Below are positions 1-16,122 of a stretch of DNA of 64,000 nt, piece by piece. The DNA is from Planococcus citri (taxonomy: Eukaryota > Arthropoda > Insecta > Hemiptera > Pseudococcidae): NCBI RefSeq assembly GCF_950023065.1, contig NC_088679.1:69812001-69876000 (forward strand), written 5' to 3'. A model generated the notes under the pieces. It was not told the origin of the DNA and did no database searches. It saw only the letters and a program-made list of their open reading frames with translations. Both the position numbers and the translations under genes were made by a program. Numbering within the stretch: the stretch's first letter is position 1; every line of letters begins with the position of its first letter.

Positions 1-1037
1 TTGAAATTCTTGAACAAAATGCTCAACCATTCGATTGTCGAAATCTTCACCTCCCAAGTGAGGATGACCGGCGGTTGAAATAACTTCAAATACACCGTTT
101 TGGATGGTTAAAATGGATACGTCGAAAGTTCCACCACCGAGATCGAAAATCAAAACCGTTTGTTTGGCGGAGTTCTAAAGAAATCAAAATCGATAATGAA
201 TTACTTAGTCGATTCTTGTCTCGTAAAAATTCACTACGTATAATGACAATAACTACCCGTACGTACTTTATTCTGTAAACCGTAAGCAAAGCCAGCAGCA
301 GTAGGTTCGTTGATGATACGTAATACATTCAAACCGCAGATAATACCGGCATCTTTTGTGGCCCGTCTTTGAGAATCGTTGAAATAAGCTGGAACGGTGA
401 TAACAGCATTCTTGACAGTTCTACCAAGATAAGCTTCTGCGGTCGCTTTCATTTTTTGCAACACCTTCGCGGATATCTGTGATCGATTTTGATACATGAG
501 GAATAAAATATCAAACGATTAAAAATACCAACACTCCGACTTACCTCTTCAGGAATAAACGTTTTATCAGTGCCTTGGAATTCAACATTGATTTTTAGTT
601 TGTTCTCATAATCAATGACTCGAAAAGGCCAGTGCTTCATATCAGCCTGAACAGTATCATCTGTAGTGTATGGCTATTTCACGACCCATTAACCGTTTAA
701 CATCTGCACACAAAGATGAACAAATATGTGTAGTTAACGTATTGCACTTTAATTAATAGATTAAACACATAACTAAGAACTAACACGTGTTTCGATGCAA
801 AATCGAATACAAAATTTGAAACTTACCATAAATGGTATTTTTCACATTCCTCGCTGCCTGATTTTTCGCAGCTTCTCCTATTAACATTCCTTCTTCGGAA
901 GAAAATGCCACATAACTGGGCGTTATTCTGTTACCTTGATCATTGGCGATAATTTCAATTTGATCATGCTGGAAAACAGCAACGCACGAGTACGTAGTAC
1001 CCAAATCTATACCGATAGTTGGAGCTGGAGTGCCCAT
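1..1037 (-). pseudogene. Hsp70: Hsp70-family gene remnant, frameshifted and truncated by the window edge
   Basis: Exons read on the minus strand: 827-1037 (ATG at 1037, starts [18 protein letters not shown]), 545-703, 267-476 and 174 to below 1, all with GT-AG borders. The phosphate-1 loop (GIDLGTTYS), [13 protein letters not shown] and DLGGGTFDV motifs are present. Exon 2 is 159 nt, against 149 nt in every paralogue here. The extra 10 nt lie between GRE and DDTVQ and give an in-frame TGA about 15 codons into the exon. In exon 4 the family motif GDTHLGG reads GHPHLGG, so the Asp equivalent to bovine Hsc70 D199 is lost. The two independent lesions suggest a decaying copy. The 3' part lies outside the window, so whether it is otherwise lidless cannot be seen. 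An alternative splice avoiding the 10 nt is possible but no obvious site was found. Confidence 0.85.
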
Positions 1038-1050
1038 TTTGTACTGGTAC

Positions 1051-1173
1051 CTGTTGTAATATTACAGACACAAATTCACTATAGTATCTGGCTAATCTGG
1101 CTACCTTATTTTAATCTTTATGCACAAGTACTACATAAAATGGCTAAACTGAAACAAAAATGTCAAAACATAC
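1051..1173 (-). other. Leader (5'UTR) intron of the remnant Hsp70 gene
   Basis: Upstream of the ATG the minus strand reads AAGTTTG|GTATG (donor at 1173) and CAACAG|GTACC (acceptor at 1051). The same donor and acceptor context recurs before the other Hsp70 copies: 20875-20972, 27048-27164, 48490-48610 and 52890-53013. The upstream exon (about 1174-1260) is also conserved between copies. A TATAAAAG string at 1178-1185 lies inside this inferred leader exon. The intron is inferred from conservation of the splice sites, not from a transcript. Confidence 0.5.
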
Positions 1174-1623
1174 CAAACTTTTATACTCGTAGGTAAATAT
1201 CGGGTACTTGAACCTCTTCCTTTTGCTTCCTTCTACTTGCCCGATGAAGATGAAACACTGGCCGTGAGATGAGATATGATGAGAATGAGTTTCAACCAAC
1301 GGAAAATATTGTATGTACTAATCGCGTACTCAAATCGATCGAATAAATACCACCAGCAAATTAGAATTCACACTGGTAATGTAATATAAAATTACACGAA
1401 GACTAGGTTTTCAATTTCATTCAAATGAAGAATAGAGTGAGATGAGATATAACATCAACTATGTACATCACATTCGACGCATTTTCATTTCAAATTTTCA
1501 AAAGAAAAACTGATAAAAGTAAAAGAAACTAGAAGGGATTGGATTCCCATGATCTAATCTCAAGTCACCTGTGCCCGTAAAACCGTAGTCCGTAAGACAA
1601 GTTGCAGTGCAACCGCACCGGCG

Positions 1624-1997
1624 TAGTGTTGGGCAAATTCGCGAATATTCTTTTTTTGCTTGCGCATGCGCAAGAATATGCGCAGATTCTTGCGCATATT
1701 CCGCAGATTCTTTTCAAAAAATTAGAACATTATTGCTTAGTTTAGAGATAATCGGAAACTTTCCAAAATTCCATTGAAAAGGTTTCAAATTATTAAGGAA
1801 AATTGGAAATTTATAAAGAAAAGTTGATGTAAAACTTGTAAATTGTGGAAAATTGTAGAAAAATCTTCAAATTTTTTGAAAAAAGTTATGATTTTTATTT
1901 TTTTGAGAGAATATTCTCCAAGCATTTGAGAATATTCGCGAATATTCGCGAATATTCTCAGATTATGCGCATTGAGAATATTCTCAGGCCAACACTA
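1624..1997. mobile_element. hAT-type MITE with 8-bp target duplication
   Basis: A 374-bp non-coding element with inverted ends TAGTGTTGG...CCAACACTA. It is flanked by a perfect 8-bp duplication CACCGGCG at 1616-1623 and 1998-2005. The inside is palindromic, with repeated GAATATTCGCG and TTGCGCAT strings. The 8-bp duplication and short TA-starting inverted ends fit the hAT superfamily. It lies in the upstream region of the remnant Hsp70 gene and is absent from the paralogous region near 21.4 kb. Confidence 0.85.
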
Positions 1998-2108
1998 CAC
2001 CGGCGCAGTCAGCAGTGGCGCCACGTATCCGAGCCCCGAGGTGAATTGAAAAAGAAAGAGGAGGTCAACCTAGGTCAACAGAGGAGGTAGGAGGTAGAAA
2101 TCGGTGAT

Positions 2109-2151
2109 CGGGAATGTTCGGATACGCTCGGAATACTTTCGTTTAGAGATG
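2109..2151 (-). promoter_or_regulatory. Conserved upstream block, copy 1
   Basis: The stretch containing GTTCGGATACGCTCGGAAT is nearly identical at 2109-2151, 21429-21471 and 49937-49970, each upstream of a lidless-type Hsp70 copy. Neighbouring sequence has diverged more or carries insertions, so the block may be constrained. Copy 1 has one GAAtgTTC arrangement, which fits a heat-shock-element pair. The other two copies have GAAacgTTC, with wrong spacing, so calling it an HSE is not supported. Confidence 0.35.
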
Positions 2152-2159
2152 AGATGAGA

Positions 2160-3650
2160 TGAGAATTATTTCACCATGTGGAATTCTGATTCTGAAAAAT
2201 TTCTTCTGGTAACTTTCAAATTTCAAAAACCATCATCCATTGATTTATGCGAAAAATAATTGATAAAATTTTTGATAGCAGATTTTTACTGCGTGAAGTT
2301 GAAGTTTATGTTTATTGAAATACGTAGACGTGCGTGAATTTTTTAATTGAATTATTTGAATTTGAAATAGGTAGGTAATTTACTCTTTTTACTCATTCTG
2401 AATTGAAGTTCCAATAACATGCCTGTCTAGAAGAGAAGTGAAAATAAACAAACGTCCATTAAAATCTGATGAAAGCTTGATGTTTCAAATCGATGTTCGT
2501 TAAAATTTTTGGCCGATGCATATTTTTTCATGCTCTTTTGATTTTAGCTTTGTACAGCTCAAAAATGTTTGCGTGTGTTGGGGATACCTCTTTTGACATT
2601 ATTTTCAGAATTATTACCTCTTATTGTGTACATGAGAAGGTATGGTACGCTAAACAAGGGAAAAAACTGCGTTCATCACATTTTTTACAAGAAAAAAAGG
2701 AGCTCTGGGATTTGGGTCTTACAAGTTAGGTATACCTACCTATATCGTAGACAACAACCATATAAATTAAGCAAAAAAAAACAAGTACACCTATTAAAAA
2801 CGATTTTTGAGCAAGGTGATCGAATCTCTACTCACGAGAAGCTTGGATGAGAGAGGTATTTCAGCTCGCAGAAAATTTTTTAAGCAGGACAATGAAAAAT
2901 CGAAATAACATCAAAAATACTTCACCAAGCACAAGCGCTCATTCTCATTCAAGTTGTGGAATTTCATTTTTCAATTATTGTAGGCCAATTTTTAGAAATT
3001 CAAAGAACCATTTTCCATTTTAAAATGAAAATTTGATAAATTATTGAAGCATAGGTACTTCACCAAGTTGTAAACGACAATTAACGCTATTTTCTTCTGT
3101 GCTTATGTACTTACTTGTAATTTTCAAGAACGGTACATATTTCAAGAAATTCAAACCCTTGAAGGATTCGTAATTTTTCGATGGTGTACCTACCTAAAAT
3201 TTATTTTCTGCGCTAGGTATGTACCATAGTAAAAGAAAATAGCAAAATAATTATGCTAATTCAAAGTTTTTTTTTTTTTTAATATTAAAGGTAGATAGAG
3301 GCACTCCTACTTACGTATGTAGTATTGCACCTATCTATATGGTTCAATTTCGAATTTTCGCTTTTAAAAATAAAATTCAACTTCTATTTTGAAAAAGTAA
3401 TTTTTCATTCATAATAACTGCCATATACCTATCCACCTATCTTGGAAACAAAAACCAGCGTATACAAATATAAACAACACAAAATAAAAATAATAACTAT
3501 AGGTACCTCAATAAAACGCATTTAACAAAACAAAAAAAATGTAAATTAATACTTAATAATACATACAGACGCCGTTGATTTAATCGCCTTTAAACTCGTC
3601 AGCAATAACATTTAAAATCTGCAATAAAATTAAAATTCATTAGGGGGGTG
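2160..3650. repeat. Duplicated intergenic segment (pair with 22.4-23.8 kb)
   Basis: No gene is seen here. The segment from about 2200 to 3480 is recognisably similar to about 22330-23790. Shared strings include TTTACTCTTTTTACTCATTC and the region around GAGCTCTGGGATTTGGGT. This shows that the remnant gene and the gene at 19.0-20.9 kb were duplicated together with more than 1 kb of upstream DNA. Short ORFs here are not conserved as proteins between the copies. Confidence 0.6.
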
Positions 3651-3653
3651 CAA

Positions 3654-3659
3654 TTTATT
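3654..3659 (-). terminator. Candidate poly(A) signal of the Hsp70-J gene
   Basis: AATAAA on the minus strand about 107 nt downstream of the stop codon at 3766. It is the first clear hexamer after the stop, so it is a plausible cleavage signal. Such hexamers are common in AT-rich DNA, hence moderate confidence. Confidence 0.4.
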
Positions 3660-3765
3660 AAGTACTCTTGATATTAATTACGCTTTCAAATTCTCACCTT
3701 AAAATGAAGACGATGAAGTAAAAATCGCAAAAATGTTGACTCTACATTGAATTTATCGAATACAT

Positions 3766-7790
<4,025 letters not shown>

Positions 7791-7815
7791 TGTTATGTAT
7801 TGATACCAGCAGCAG

Positions 7816-9855
7816 CTGTAAATCAGTAATAAAAATACAAAATTACATCACTATTGTAGAAATTAGAGTGTAGGTAGAGGTACCACATTTATGCACGGTG
7901 GAAAATTTTTTTCATTTTTTTTCTCCCTCCCACCCTCGACCCTCTAACGAGTGAGAAAATCGCTCCATGAAATTTTCAGTTTCCTCAGTGAAAAATAAGT
8001 GTTGCCGGGGAACCTCCGAATTTTCCACAAAAAAAAAGAAAGAATCGAAATATGTATCAGAGAAAACTCTTCTGAAGAAATTAAGAGTAAAATGCACTAA
8101 ACTTTAAGAAAAAACTCACGATAAAAAGAAAATTTTTGGGGCCAAAAAAAACTTGAGAATTCGGGGAAAATCGTCGAAAAATTGAAAAATAGAATCTAAG
8201 TACATAGGAGAATTCAAAAGAATAAAACGTGAAAAAAAAAATCAAGAAAGCAGAAAAAAAGTTCGAAGTAGAACTATCAAGTCTTAAAGTCCAAAAAAAC
8301 TCGAAAAGAAACCGTAAAAAGGGGATGAATTCCACAAAAATTTAAGCAGAAAAAAAATTACTAATATTTGGGGGAAAATCAGGAGAAAATTTTATAAAAA
8401 TCACGAAAATTCAAGAAAAAAGGTTTCGCCGAATTTAAGAACAAAAATTTAGGCAAAAAAACGAATCAACAAAATTCAACACAAAATCATGGAAATGATG
8501 AAAAATGAAAACTCTCAAAAATTCAGTTCAGGAAAATCACTACTCGCGAGAAATAAAAGTATCTACACACAAATTCGGAAAAAAATCGAAAAAAATAGGA
8601 TTTAAGAGAGAAAAATTAATTAGAACTTGGAAAAACAATTGTTCAACGAGAGAGGAAATCCGGAGAACCTTTCCTCATAACTGGGAGGGAAGGGAAAAAG
8701 GAGAGAGGGATCGAAGAATGAAAAATAGGTAATTTTCAGGATGCAAAAAATACACTTCATTAGGTGAAAATGAAAAAAACAAATTCACCAAAACTTGGAG
8801 AAGCTATTCTCGGCCCTCCCACCTCCATAAACACATGGGTAAAATCACAATTTCACAAAAACGTAAGCAAAAAATCACTAGTTTTTTTAAAGCACGAGAC
8901 TCGAAAAAAAACAAACTATTGAAATCAAAAAAAATCAGTAAAAATTAGGGCAAAAAAATGACCAAAATCTTATTTAGGTAAAGCAAAACTAAAATCGTGA
9001 AAATTCATAGTTGAAAGTCTGTTAAAACTGGAGATACTTCGCCAAAACTTGAGAAGAAAAAAAAATGTAAATTCTAGGAAAACCATCGAAAACCCCCAAA
9101 AAAGAGAAATCACGAAAATTCAAAATTGGGAAAAATGTACAAAGATTCAATAGAAAAATCACCAAATGGGGGACGAAGAAAACTCACAAAATTCAAAAAG
9201 TCATCAATCAAACCCAGACCAAAATTCTATCAATAAAATCACACAACTTTACCCAAGAGAAATTTTTCATTTAAAAAATCACAAGAACTCTAGGTGAGAA
9301 AATTCAGCAAAAATTCAGATGAACAAAAAAAATCATCAAAATTTAGAACAAAATCATAGAAAAATTAATTCGGAAAAAAATCACCAAAATTCAAGATGTG
9401 TGAAAATCAATCAAAACTGAAGAAAATCCACCAAAAACTATCGGAAAAATTCGAAAATAATAAGTAGGTAATACTTGTTAAAAATAGGAAAAACTTGAGA
9501 AAATTTCAAAAGAAAAATCAAATCTGAAAAATAAAATTCATAACGTTGAAAAAGCAGTGAGAGAGTCAGACCATTTAAATAAGATCAATTTTTGTTATTT
9601 TTTATTTCAAGAAATCTAGTTATAGTTTTGGAAAAGAAAGGAAATTTGTGAAAAAACTCGAAAAAAGTAATTTTTATTATTCTTACCAAAATTTTTGAAA
9701 AGTAACCTAAAGTTACTATAGTACATAAGTTTAGTAACTTAGGTAGGTAGGTAGGTACTTGAAAACTAATCAAGTACAACCCTGCAATGTTGAGTTTTAC
9801 AAAATAAATCAAATTATACAGAAGTGAATTAAAAATGAAAATATATATAACATAC
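7816..9855 (-). other. Large leader intron of the Hsp70-J gene, A-rich
   Basis: The minus strand shows an acceptor TTACAG at 7816, 25 nt before the ATG, and a donor ACGTTTG|GTATG at 9855. That donor matches the leader donors of the lidless genes. The upstream exon (about 9857-9905) resembles the leader exon of the second Hsp70-J gene near 32142-32180. About 8.0-9.55 kb is strikingly purine-rich on the plus strand (AAAATTCA, AAAATCAC strings) and non-coding. The inference rests on splice-site conservation between paralogues. Confidence 0.45.
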
Positions 9856-9905
9856 CAAACGTATTCGCAGCCAGGTAAGTAGTTACACCACACGTTGAAT
9901 ATTTC

Positions 9906-12147
9906 TGCTAGGAAGTAATTATATCGAAATAGAATTTGAATTTTAGGTACTTATTACTTAATCACGAATCAAACCGAATAGGTATGCCATCTGAAAATTA
10001 CAACACATATATCTAGAATGAAGCTACGATTACGAGTCGAACTGATGAACTGAGTCCTGACCTGAGTCATGATGAATCTGTCATAATTACAACATAACTA
10101 CCTATACTACTACCACGATACGTGATCGATACAATCTTAACTTTGTAGTCGGATCTATAAAGATGAAAAAATACACCAATCGCAAAAAACCTTATCCAGA
10201 TACTATGTATATACGCTAGAGATAAGACTGGCGCTGATATGACGGCTGGTGGCTCATGTGTCCGGTGTCGGATGGTCACTGCTGACTCACAAACGTCACA
10301 ACGGAAACACAGGGGTCAGGGGTGTGCAGTAGTTGATGTTCTCCGTTTTTTTTTTATCCAAAAATAAGAGAACCCTCAAAGTAGATTGTTTATATGTAAC
10401 TGCCCAATCTCAAACTATGGGTTCCATATTCCATAAGCTAGGTAAGTACCTAAAATCTCGAAATTTCGACTTTTAGCTAAGTTCACTAATAAAAAATTAA
10501 AAACGTGTTTAAAACAGTGAAAAAGTAGTGCTCACCCTCCCCAAGACATATAAAACGTCAAAGAAGTCATATTTAGGCCCATAGAACAATTTTTGAGCTT
10601 AAAATTTTCGAAAAATTGCCAATGAATGATTGAAAAAAATGATTATAGGCAGTTGCAACATTGTGAATCGTCTTTTTTAGTTGAATACAAGACTTGAGCG
10701 CAATTTAATTCGTAATCAGCACATTCGAAATTGTAACAATCGATAAATTCTCCAGTTTTTTTTCAACTTTTTGCGTAAGTAAATGAAGACAAAAAGTGTC
10801 AGTTTTTTTTATTTTCGAACGATTTTCTTATTTCAAGTGCCAGAAAAATTTCGGGGACCAGCGTTTCGCTGATAGTTGAAAATGAAAATTTTTTAGGAAG
10901 GGAAATAATAGGTCGGTCATAGGAAAGAAATATGCCGATATCTGCTCTTTAAACAAAAATAATTTCGTACTGTACTAATTGGGCTAAAAAATTTTAAATT
11001 CAAAAAAATCGAAAAATCAACTTGGACACTCAATTAGGCTATTGATTTCGCCTAGAGAACTAAATTTTTATGCTAATAGGTATCTGCTCTTTAAAAAAAA
11101 TAATTTCGTAGGTACTAATTGGGCTATTTTTAGAACATTTTTAAATGTAAAAAAATCGAAAAATCAACTTGAACAACTCAAATATTGATTTTGCCTACTT
11201 GCCTAGAGAACTTTTGAAAATACCATCTACTTAAAATCCACGTAACCAAAATTTTAAGTGCTAAAGTTAATTTCTGGATTGTTTGCGATTTTTTTTTAAA
11301 TTCAAAAACTGTTTTTTACGGGTGATTTCCGAACTTTTTCATGAAATAAGTACAAATTTCTTTAACGAAGTTACCCAATGTGAATTTTCTTCAATTCAAC
11401 TCCCATCTTGTGTCAACAACCACTAATTTTGGGCCTTTCTGGAGCCTACAGCAATTCTTCAGTTTTCTTCAGAATTTCAAATCACTCCGGAAGGGCCAAA
11501 AATTAACTTTAATACCCATAACAATTTAGTCAGTGCTTATTGGGCTTCTTTTTGACCGTTTTAGGTGGTTATCGCGAAATTCTGGAAATGTGTAGGAAGG
11601 GCCATAAATGCATTATTACTGCTTTAATATACCATCTTTGGACATTAGTTTTTTTTCCTCACTTTGGAAATCACGTAAGACGGTAGAGAGGATGGCCAAA
11701 AAGAAAAAGCACTGGCCAAAGTTGTAGTGGCTATGAAGTCCATTTTAGGCACTTCCAAATCGACGATTTAAAATTTACAGAGAAAATTATAAATCGCTGG
11801 AGGCTCCAAAATTGCTTAAAACTAGTAGTTGTAGATAGGTGGGAGATGAATAATTGAAGAAATTATTTACCAAAAAAATATTTTCATGATAAAATTTGAA
11901 AATTGACTCCTCAAAACAGTTTTTTTGAACTTTTGGATAAAAAGGTCTTCTTATTTTGATTTTAATATTAGATGAATTGCCTCATTTTATTGACGCTATT
12001 TTGCCCAAAGGTTCACTTCGACGGTCTACATAAATGTACGTACCTATACCTACATACATAGATTAGGTAGGTAAGAGTATCTGCAATGGGGAGGAGGGGT
12101 GTCATAATTTATTCTTAATTTTTAAAGTAATCAGTGGAAAAAATATA
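9906..12147. other. Gene-free DNA upstream of the Hsp70-J gene
   Basis: No supportable gene. The part up to about 10500 resembles the region upstream of the second Hsp70-J gene (about 33.56-33.84 kb). A block of about 125 bp (TATCTGCTCTTTAAA... to GCCTAGAGAACT) is directly repeated near 10940 and 11080. From about 10.5 to 13.5 kb the sequence has no counterpart in the second copy, so it looks inserted. Confidence 0.4.
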
Positions 12148-12150
12148 TTA

Positions 12151-13536
12151 TAGTCCGGCATATGACAATAGGAATAATTGCAGCCCCCCCTCATCGATCC
12201 TCCGGGACAACTTTTTTCTGAAAGGGGACATCCTAAGGAACATTTTAAAGCAAACTTGCAAAAAAAAAGTTGGAGGGAAAAAATCAAAATTTTACCAAAT
12301 TGACCAAGAAAGCTGAAATTTGAGGTATACCCTATTTTCGACATGCCAAATCGATTGGAAACGATTTCAACTCGTTTTGAGCAGTTCTGGAGCCTCCAGC
12401 AGATTTTTGAAACTCGAAATTCCCACAAAATTCCATCAAATTGGAGTTGTACAGCTGAAATTTATTCTAAAAAGTAATTTCAATACACTACGAAGTACTG
12501 CAGGTGAATTTTAAGTCGTTTAGGAACCTCCAGCGACGTTTTTGAAAGTTCCTGAAGCCTCCAGCAGATTTTTGAAACTTTAAATTTTCATAAAATTTCA
12601 TCAAATGGAGATGGAAATCTGAAATTTACTCTACACTCCAATTTTAACACCCTCTGAAGACGACTTCAGGTGGGTTCAAGTCATTTTAGGGCCTCCAGCG
12701 ACTTTTTTGAAAATTACTGGAGCCTCCAGTAGATTTTTGAAACTTGAAATTTCCCCAACATTAATTTATCAAATGGAGTTGGCAAGCTGAAATTTACTTC
12801 GCAGACTACATGGTGGTTTCAAATGGTTTTGAAGCTTCCAGCTACTTTTAGGAAATTTCAATTTTCCAAAAAAACGTCATACAACCTTTCAAAAAGTTGC
12901 TGGAGGCTCCAAAACGACTTGAAATCCACCTGCAGTCGACTTCGTAGCGGATGGAAATTAGTTTGCAGAATGAATTTCGACTCTCCATCTTAGTTTGATG
13001 ATATTTTGGGGAAATTTCAAGTTTCAAAAATCTACTGGAGGCTCCAGTAATTTTCAAAAAAGTTGTTGGATGCTCTAAAATGACTTGAAATCCACCAGAA
13101 ATCGTTTTCAGAGGGTGTTAAAATTGGAGTGTAGAGTAAATTTCAGCTTTCTATCTCCATTTGATGAAATTTTGTGAAAATTCAAAGTTTCAAAAATCTG
13201 CTGGAGGCTTCAGGAACTTTCAAAAACGTCGCTGGAGGATCCTAAGCGACTTAAAATTCACCTGCAGTACTTCGTAGCGTATTGAAATTAGTTTTTAGAA
13301 TAAATTTCAGCTTTACAACTCCAAGTTGATGGAATTTTGTGGGAATTTCGAGTTTCAAACGGCTGACCTGTCAATCAAAATGGCCCCCATTTTGTAAGTA
13401 AGGCCAACTTTTTTTTTGCAAGTTTGCTTTAAAATGTTCCTTAGGATGTTCCCTTTAAGAAAAAAGTTGTCCCGGAGGATCGGCGGGGGGGGGGGGGGGG
13501 TGGGTGCAATTACTCCTATTGTCATATGCCGGACTA
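12151..13536. mobile_element. 1.4-kb foldback transposon
   Basis: Long inverted arms: TAGTCCGGCATATGACAAT at 12151 pairs with its complement ending at 13536, and the match continues for more than 100 bp. The inside repeats TGGAGGCTCCAG-like palindromes in both orientations. Flanking TTA on both sides (12148-12150, 13537-13539) may be a 3-bp duplication, or TA if the end is counted two bases later. No transposase ORF. A G run of about 18 bases lies in the right arm. Confidence 0.7.
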
Positions 13537-13539
13537 TTA

Positions 13540-13910
13540 GGTAGGTATCAATAAAAGAATAATTCGGAAATTACGCAACACTAATTGATGCCGAACCACT
13601 CGCGAGTTGATACGAATGTGAAAGTGTGATTTGAGAATTATCAAATTTATCCCGACGCGACGTCAGTCATAGTTATCAAGTCGTCTCATATTGCATACTT
13701 ACATCGCCTCGCATTATTCGCAGTCATCACTTTTCAATCATGTTGTTTTTCTTCGAAATCTTTGTATTATATCTACTCCTCATTGATTATTTGTGCTGAG
13801 AACAGAATTTTTACACTCGCAGACACTGATCGAGCTGAAATTATTTGGCTCATTTAAAGATAATGTATGGGCTTATAGTTTTCTCTCTTCCCCGCGGATA
13901 TATATTATTG
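13540..13910. other. Gene-free spacer shared with the second Hsp70-J unit
   Basis: About 13560-13870 aligns by eye with about 33850-34040 plus 34200-34260 and part of 35340-35390. Shared strings include GCCGAACCACT, CGCGAGTTGATA and TATCAAGTC. Both lie upstream of an Hsp70-J gene. It therefore marks how far the Hsp70-J duplication unit reached. No gene. Confidence 0.45.
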
Positions 13911-13918
13911 CCATAGTA

Positions 13919-16122
13919 GTCAGGGAGCCCACATGAAAAAAATGTACGAGGGGGGTTGAAATTTGGGACCCGGCCCAAAAGTTACTATATGTATCCCACT
14001 TTTCAGAAATGTCACTCTGGCAATTCACAGCTGGGGCTTTTGAGCACAGCGAAAGCTCAAAGTTCACAATTTTTATGAACTTTCAACTTGGAAAGTTTTA
14101 TGGTTAAAACAGGTGGATTCTTATAGGATTTTTCACGCTGACCCCGAATATGCCGGTCTGTCGACCCCTAAGTGCCCCCAAAGGGATGCCAGACTGAGTT
14201 AAAGGGGTAAAAATCGCAAAAAATGCTGTATTTTTTCAATAAATGTTCGTAAAAATCGTATAGCTAACAAAAAGTGCTGAATTCTTGAAGCATTTTTTGC
14301 GCTGAATCCAAATATGCCAGGCTGCTAGCCCCCAAGTGCCCCAAAAAGGGTGCCAGCCTACTTTGAAGGGGCGAAAATGCAAAATATTTAGGTTTTTCAC
14401 ATCTTATTCGCATAAACATACCTAGCATTATTCTGTAATTATTTTTTTCGAAGGTGGTTTGCAAGTATTCTAAAATCAAATGTATCACTACCTACCTCTA
14501 AATGCTGCGCAACTGCCTTAATATGTTGAAGAGGAAAAAATATCATTGTTCTAGAGACACTGAGAATGTTTATGATGTTCCTACACATTTCGAAAAATTT
14601 TGACAAACAGTAAGGTACACGTAGATTGGGTGTCCCTTAAAATGCAATGAGAATGTTTATGATGTTCCTACACATTTCGAAAAATTTTGACAAACAGTAA
14701 GGTACACGTAGATTGGGTGTCCCTTAAAATGCAAAAGTGAATATTTTTTTGGTCTGACCCCCCCTAATTTTTTAATTACATCACATAGTTCTCAAATCCA
14801 AAATATTAGCCCATTTGAAGGTCATTAACCCGGGCCGAGTTGGCCTAGAAGGTTTAAATGGGATTTAACATAGGTTTGTAAGTGAAAATCGCGCATTTAA
14901 ATTCCTCTTATGAACTTGAAAAATAGTTCCGAGAGTTTTTTTGCAATAAAATGTTGCAAAAGCATGTCAAAGACCTTGTAAAATAATAATGGGGTCATGG
15001 GGACCCCCTGCCCCCTTCCCACCCTGGAAGTATGTAGTGCAAAATGACAATTTGGTAAATTAAAGATTTTTCCCCGCAGTTGGCTGGCAATTATACGTTT
15101 TGATCTTCCCTCCACCTCACTCAACCATTTCCCCTCTTGCTATGTTACCATGAGACACTCTCCAACCCCTCCCCCCGAAACCCTTAAAAGTAATAAGATA
15201 AAATTCGGCAAATTGAAGTCTTTTTTTAGCGGTTTTGATTATTACTTGTCGGCCTTTCTATTTTTCGCAATAAAATCCTGCAAAAGCATATCATACAACA
15301 ATAACAGGATTATGGAGGACCCCTACCCCTCCCCCTTCCCGCCCTGAAAAAGATGGAAAATTGATGGCTATGAATAGGTCGACCCAAGATATGCTATTTT
15401 TTGGCATAAAACAATGAATATGGGTACCTTACTTGTCTTGACCAGCCCTACACAAAAATTGCTATATTATCATTGAGTTGTATTTTCTGAAATATGTACA
15501 TTATTCGCAAAATAGAATAAAGTTTCAACGGCATATTTTATCAAAAGAATTTTATGCTGTTTTCAAAAATGTGCTTGCAAACCGCCTTCGAAAAAAATAA
15601 TTACAGAATAATGCTAGGTATGTTTATGCGAATAAGATGTGAAAAACCTAAATATTTTGCATTTTTGCCCCTTCAAAGTAGGCTGGCACCCTTTTTGGGG
15701 CACTTGGGGGCTAGCAGCCTGGCATATTTGGATTCAGCGCAAAAAATGCTTCAAGAATTCAGCACTTTTTGTTAGCTATACGATTTTTACGGACATTTAT
15801 TGAAAAAATACAGCATTTTTTGCGATTTTTACCCCTTTAACTCAGTCTGGCATCCCTTTGGGGGCACTTAGGGGTCGACAGACCGGCATATTCGGGGTCA
15901 GCGTGAAAAATCCTATAAGAATCCACCTGTTTTAACCATAAAACTTTCCAAGTTGAAAGTTCATAAAAATTGTGAACTTTGAGCTTTCGCTGTGCTTAAA
16001 AGCCCCAGCTGTGAATTGCCAGAGTGACATTTCTGAAAAGTGGGATACATATAGTAACTTTTGGGCCGGGTCCCAAATTTCAACCCCCCTCGTACATTTT
16101 TTTCATGTGGGCTCCCGGACTA
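13919..16122. mobile_element. 2.2-kb foldback transposon with arms of about 600 bp
   Basis: Ends TAGTCAGGGAGCCC and GGGCTCCCGGACTA are inverted. The arms 13919-14490 and 15560-16122 are nearly identical, and the same 70-residue spurious reading frame appears on opposite strands in each. The TAGTC/GACTA termini resemble those of the element at 12151-13536. Flanks show TAG (or TA) repeated. The non-coding core holds a perfect 87-bp tandem duplication (14561-14734) and C-rich runs. Confidence 0.75.
14561..14734. repeat. Perfect 87-bp tandem duplication
   Basis: Bases 14561-14647 are repeated without a change at 14648-14734, beginning TGAGAATGTTTATGATG. It lies in the loop of the foldback element and is absent from the arms. 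Perfect identity suggests a very recent duplication or an assembly error. Confidence 0.9.

Noticed and set aside
1178..1185. TATAAAAG upstream of several Hsp70 copies as the TATA box
   Set aside because: It lies a few bases before a conserved splice donor and within a stretch conserved like an exon. It is TGTAAAAG or lost in two intact copies, so a TATA role is not supported.
2109..2151. Heat shock element upstream of the genes
   Set aside because: Only one copy has the correct GAAnnTTC spacing and no three-unit array was found.
14264..15775. Two nearly identical 73-74 codon ORFs on opposite strands
   Set aside because: They are the same spurious frame in the two arms of a foldback element.
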